From an uncultured Bacteroidales bacterium (GTDB lineage Bacteria > Bacteroidota > Bacteroidia > Bacteroidales > UBA932): a stretch of DNA of 5,886 bases. Each line of letters opens with the position of its first letter. The stretch's first letter is position 1. The stretch is taken from the NCBI GenBank assembly GCA_946616385.1, contig CAMOIZ010000068.1, forward strand, positions 1 to 5,886, read 5' to 3'. Positions 5,506 through 5,886 of the stretch are shown here, in pieces. Made by a program: the position numbers and the translations under genes. The notes below the pieces were generated by a model. That model did not search any database, was not told where the DNA came from, and worked only from the letters and a program-made list of their open reading frames with translations.

Positions 5506-5805
5506 ATGAGAGTATTCAAGTTCAGTAATTACGGAGACAGCATGGGAACACGTCTCCTTGGTGCCCGAATCAGGGCCGACCTCCGTCCGCTTCTGGACGG
5601 AGATGAAAAGGTTGTGCTGGATTTCTCCGGGATAGACACGGTAACCAACTCTTTCGCCGATGAGTGCATTGCCAAACTCCTGCTGGAAATGCCCCTTTCG
5701 GACTTGAAAGCCAAAACAACCTTTACCGGAACAACCCGCATGACGGAACGAAGCATATTATCTGCATTAAAACGCCGTCAAATGCAAATACAAGGCAAGA
5801 AATAA
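5506..5805 (+). CDS. Small STAS-like domain protein (DUF4325 type)
   Basis: The 99-residue protein matches the pattern I know for STAS-like DUF4325 domains: a strand-turn VVLDFSGIDTV (36-46) followed by NSFADECIAKLLLEM (48-62), in which S49-F50-A51-D52-E53 occupies the place of the phosphorylated DSSG motif of SpoIIAA-like antagonists. Ser49 is thus a candidate phospho-site for the ATPase encoded 7 bases upstream. The reading frame extends upstream to ATG 5368, but that would overlap the ATPase gene by 131 bases in another frame; ATG 5506, 7 bases past its stop with a weak AAAGAG at 5497-5502, gives the expected domain start. The C-terminus is basic (KRRQ, KK). The protein has no membrane segment or DNA-binding motif. 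Role inferred: the output or sensor half of a two-protein switch. Confidence 0.8.
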   Translation: MRVFKFSNYGDSMGTRLLGARIRADLRPLLDGDEKVVLDFSGIDTVTNSFADECIAKLLLEMPLSDLKAKTTFTGTTRMTERSILSALKRRQMQIQGKK

Positions 5806-5819
5806 TACACTTTACAATA

Positions 5820-5886
5820 ATGGCACAAGATTTCAAATACGCCCCCATGTTTCAGCTTGGGGAAGACAAGACCGAGTATTACAAGA
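5820..5886 (+). CDS. Class I (iron-sulfur) fumarate hydratase, N-terminal fragment
   Basis: From ATG 5820 the frame is open to the window edge and encodes 22 residues including FKYAPMFQLGEDKTEYY (5-21). This resembles the start of class I, oxygen-sensitive 4Fe-4S fumarases (compare the FHYQAPFPLKKDDTQYY stretch of E. coli FumA), which convert fumarate and malate in the TCA cycle. The gene begins 14 bases after the STAS-like stop, with no clear promoter in that gap, so read-through from the upstream unit is possible. Only the extreme N-terminus is present; the family call rests on those residues. Confidence 0.7.
   Translation, partial: MAQDFKYAPMFQLGEDKTEYYK

Overview
The window looks like chromosomal DNA from a member of the Bacteroidota, most likely the order Bacteroidales. 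Promoter-like sites follow the TTTG / TAnnTTTG pattern typical of that phylum rather than TTGACA/TATAAT. Starts lack strong Shine-Dalgarno sequences. The glutamate racemase and the start of the class I fumarase read like their Bacteroidales relatives. Genus cannot be fixed from the sequence alone.

Layout from left to right. (1) Positions 2-55 hold the last 17 codons of an unidentified gene. (2) Positions 56-289 are non-coding, with a perfect 17-bp hairpin and a 51-bp tandem repeat built around the GTATGCA/TGCATAC palindrome. (3) Positions 290-2885 are a tight three-gene unit: murI (D-glutamate for peptidoglycan), a GT2 glycosyltransferase and a GT-B glycosyltransferase. Both junctions are 4-base ATGA overlaps, which suggests translational coupling and a shared role in cell-envelope glycan synthesis. 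(4) On the minus strand, 2860-3549 is an AqpZ-type water channel. It converges on the last glycosyltransferase and overlaps it by 26 bp. (5) prfB (peptide chain release factor 2) runs divergently from aqpZ across a 65-bp gap. It lacks the programmed frameshift found in many bacterial prfB genes. (6) Positions 4683-4847 contain a likely terminator, a series of TGACA/TGTCA boxes and a very good Bacteroidales promoter. (7) Positions 4848-5805 form a two-gene unit encoding a stand-alone GHKL ATPase and a small STAS-like (DUF4325-type) protein. (8) The window ends inside the first codons of a class I fumarate hydratase.

Most of the window is housekeeping. The part most worth a second look is the ATPase/STAS-like pair. 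It resembles the kinase/antagonist core of a partner-switching system (SpoIIAB/SpoIIAA, RsbW/RsbV), but no sigma factor or phosphatase is visible. It has its own promoter behind a possible operator array and a lower GC content than its neighbours: 27 of 60 bases in 4861-4920 against 35 of 60 in 4021-4080 inside prfB. It sits between two core genes like an inserted regulatory cassette. Its target cannot be told from this window.
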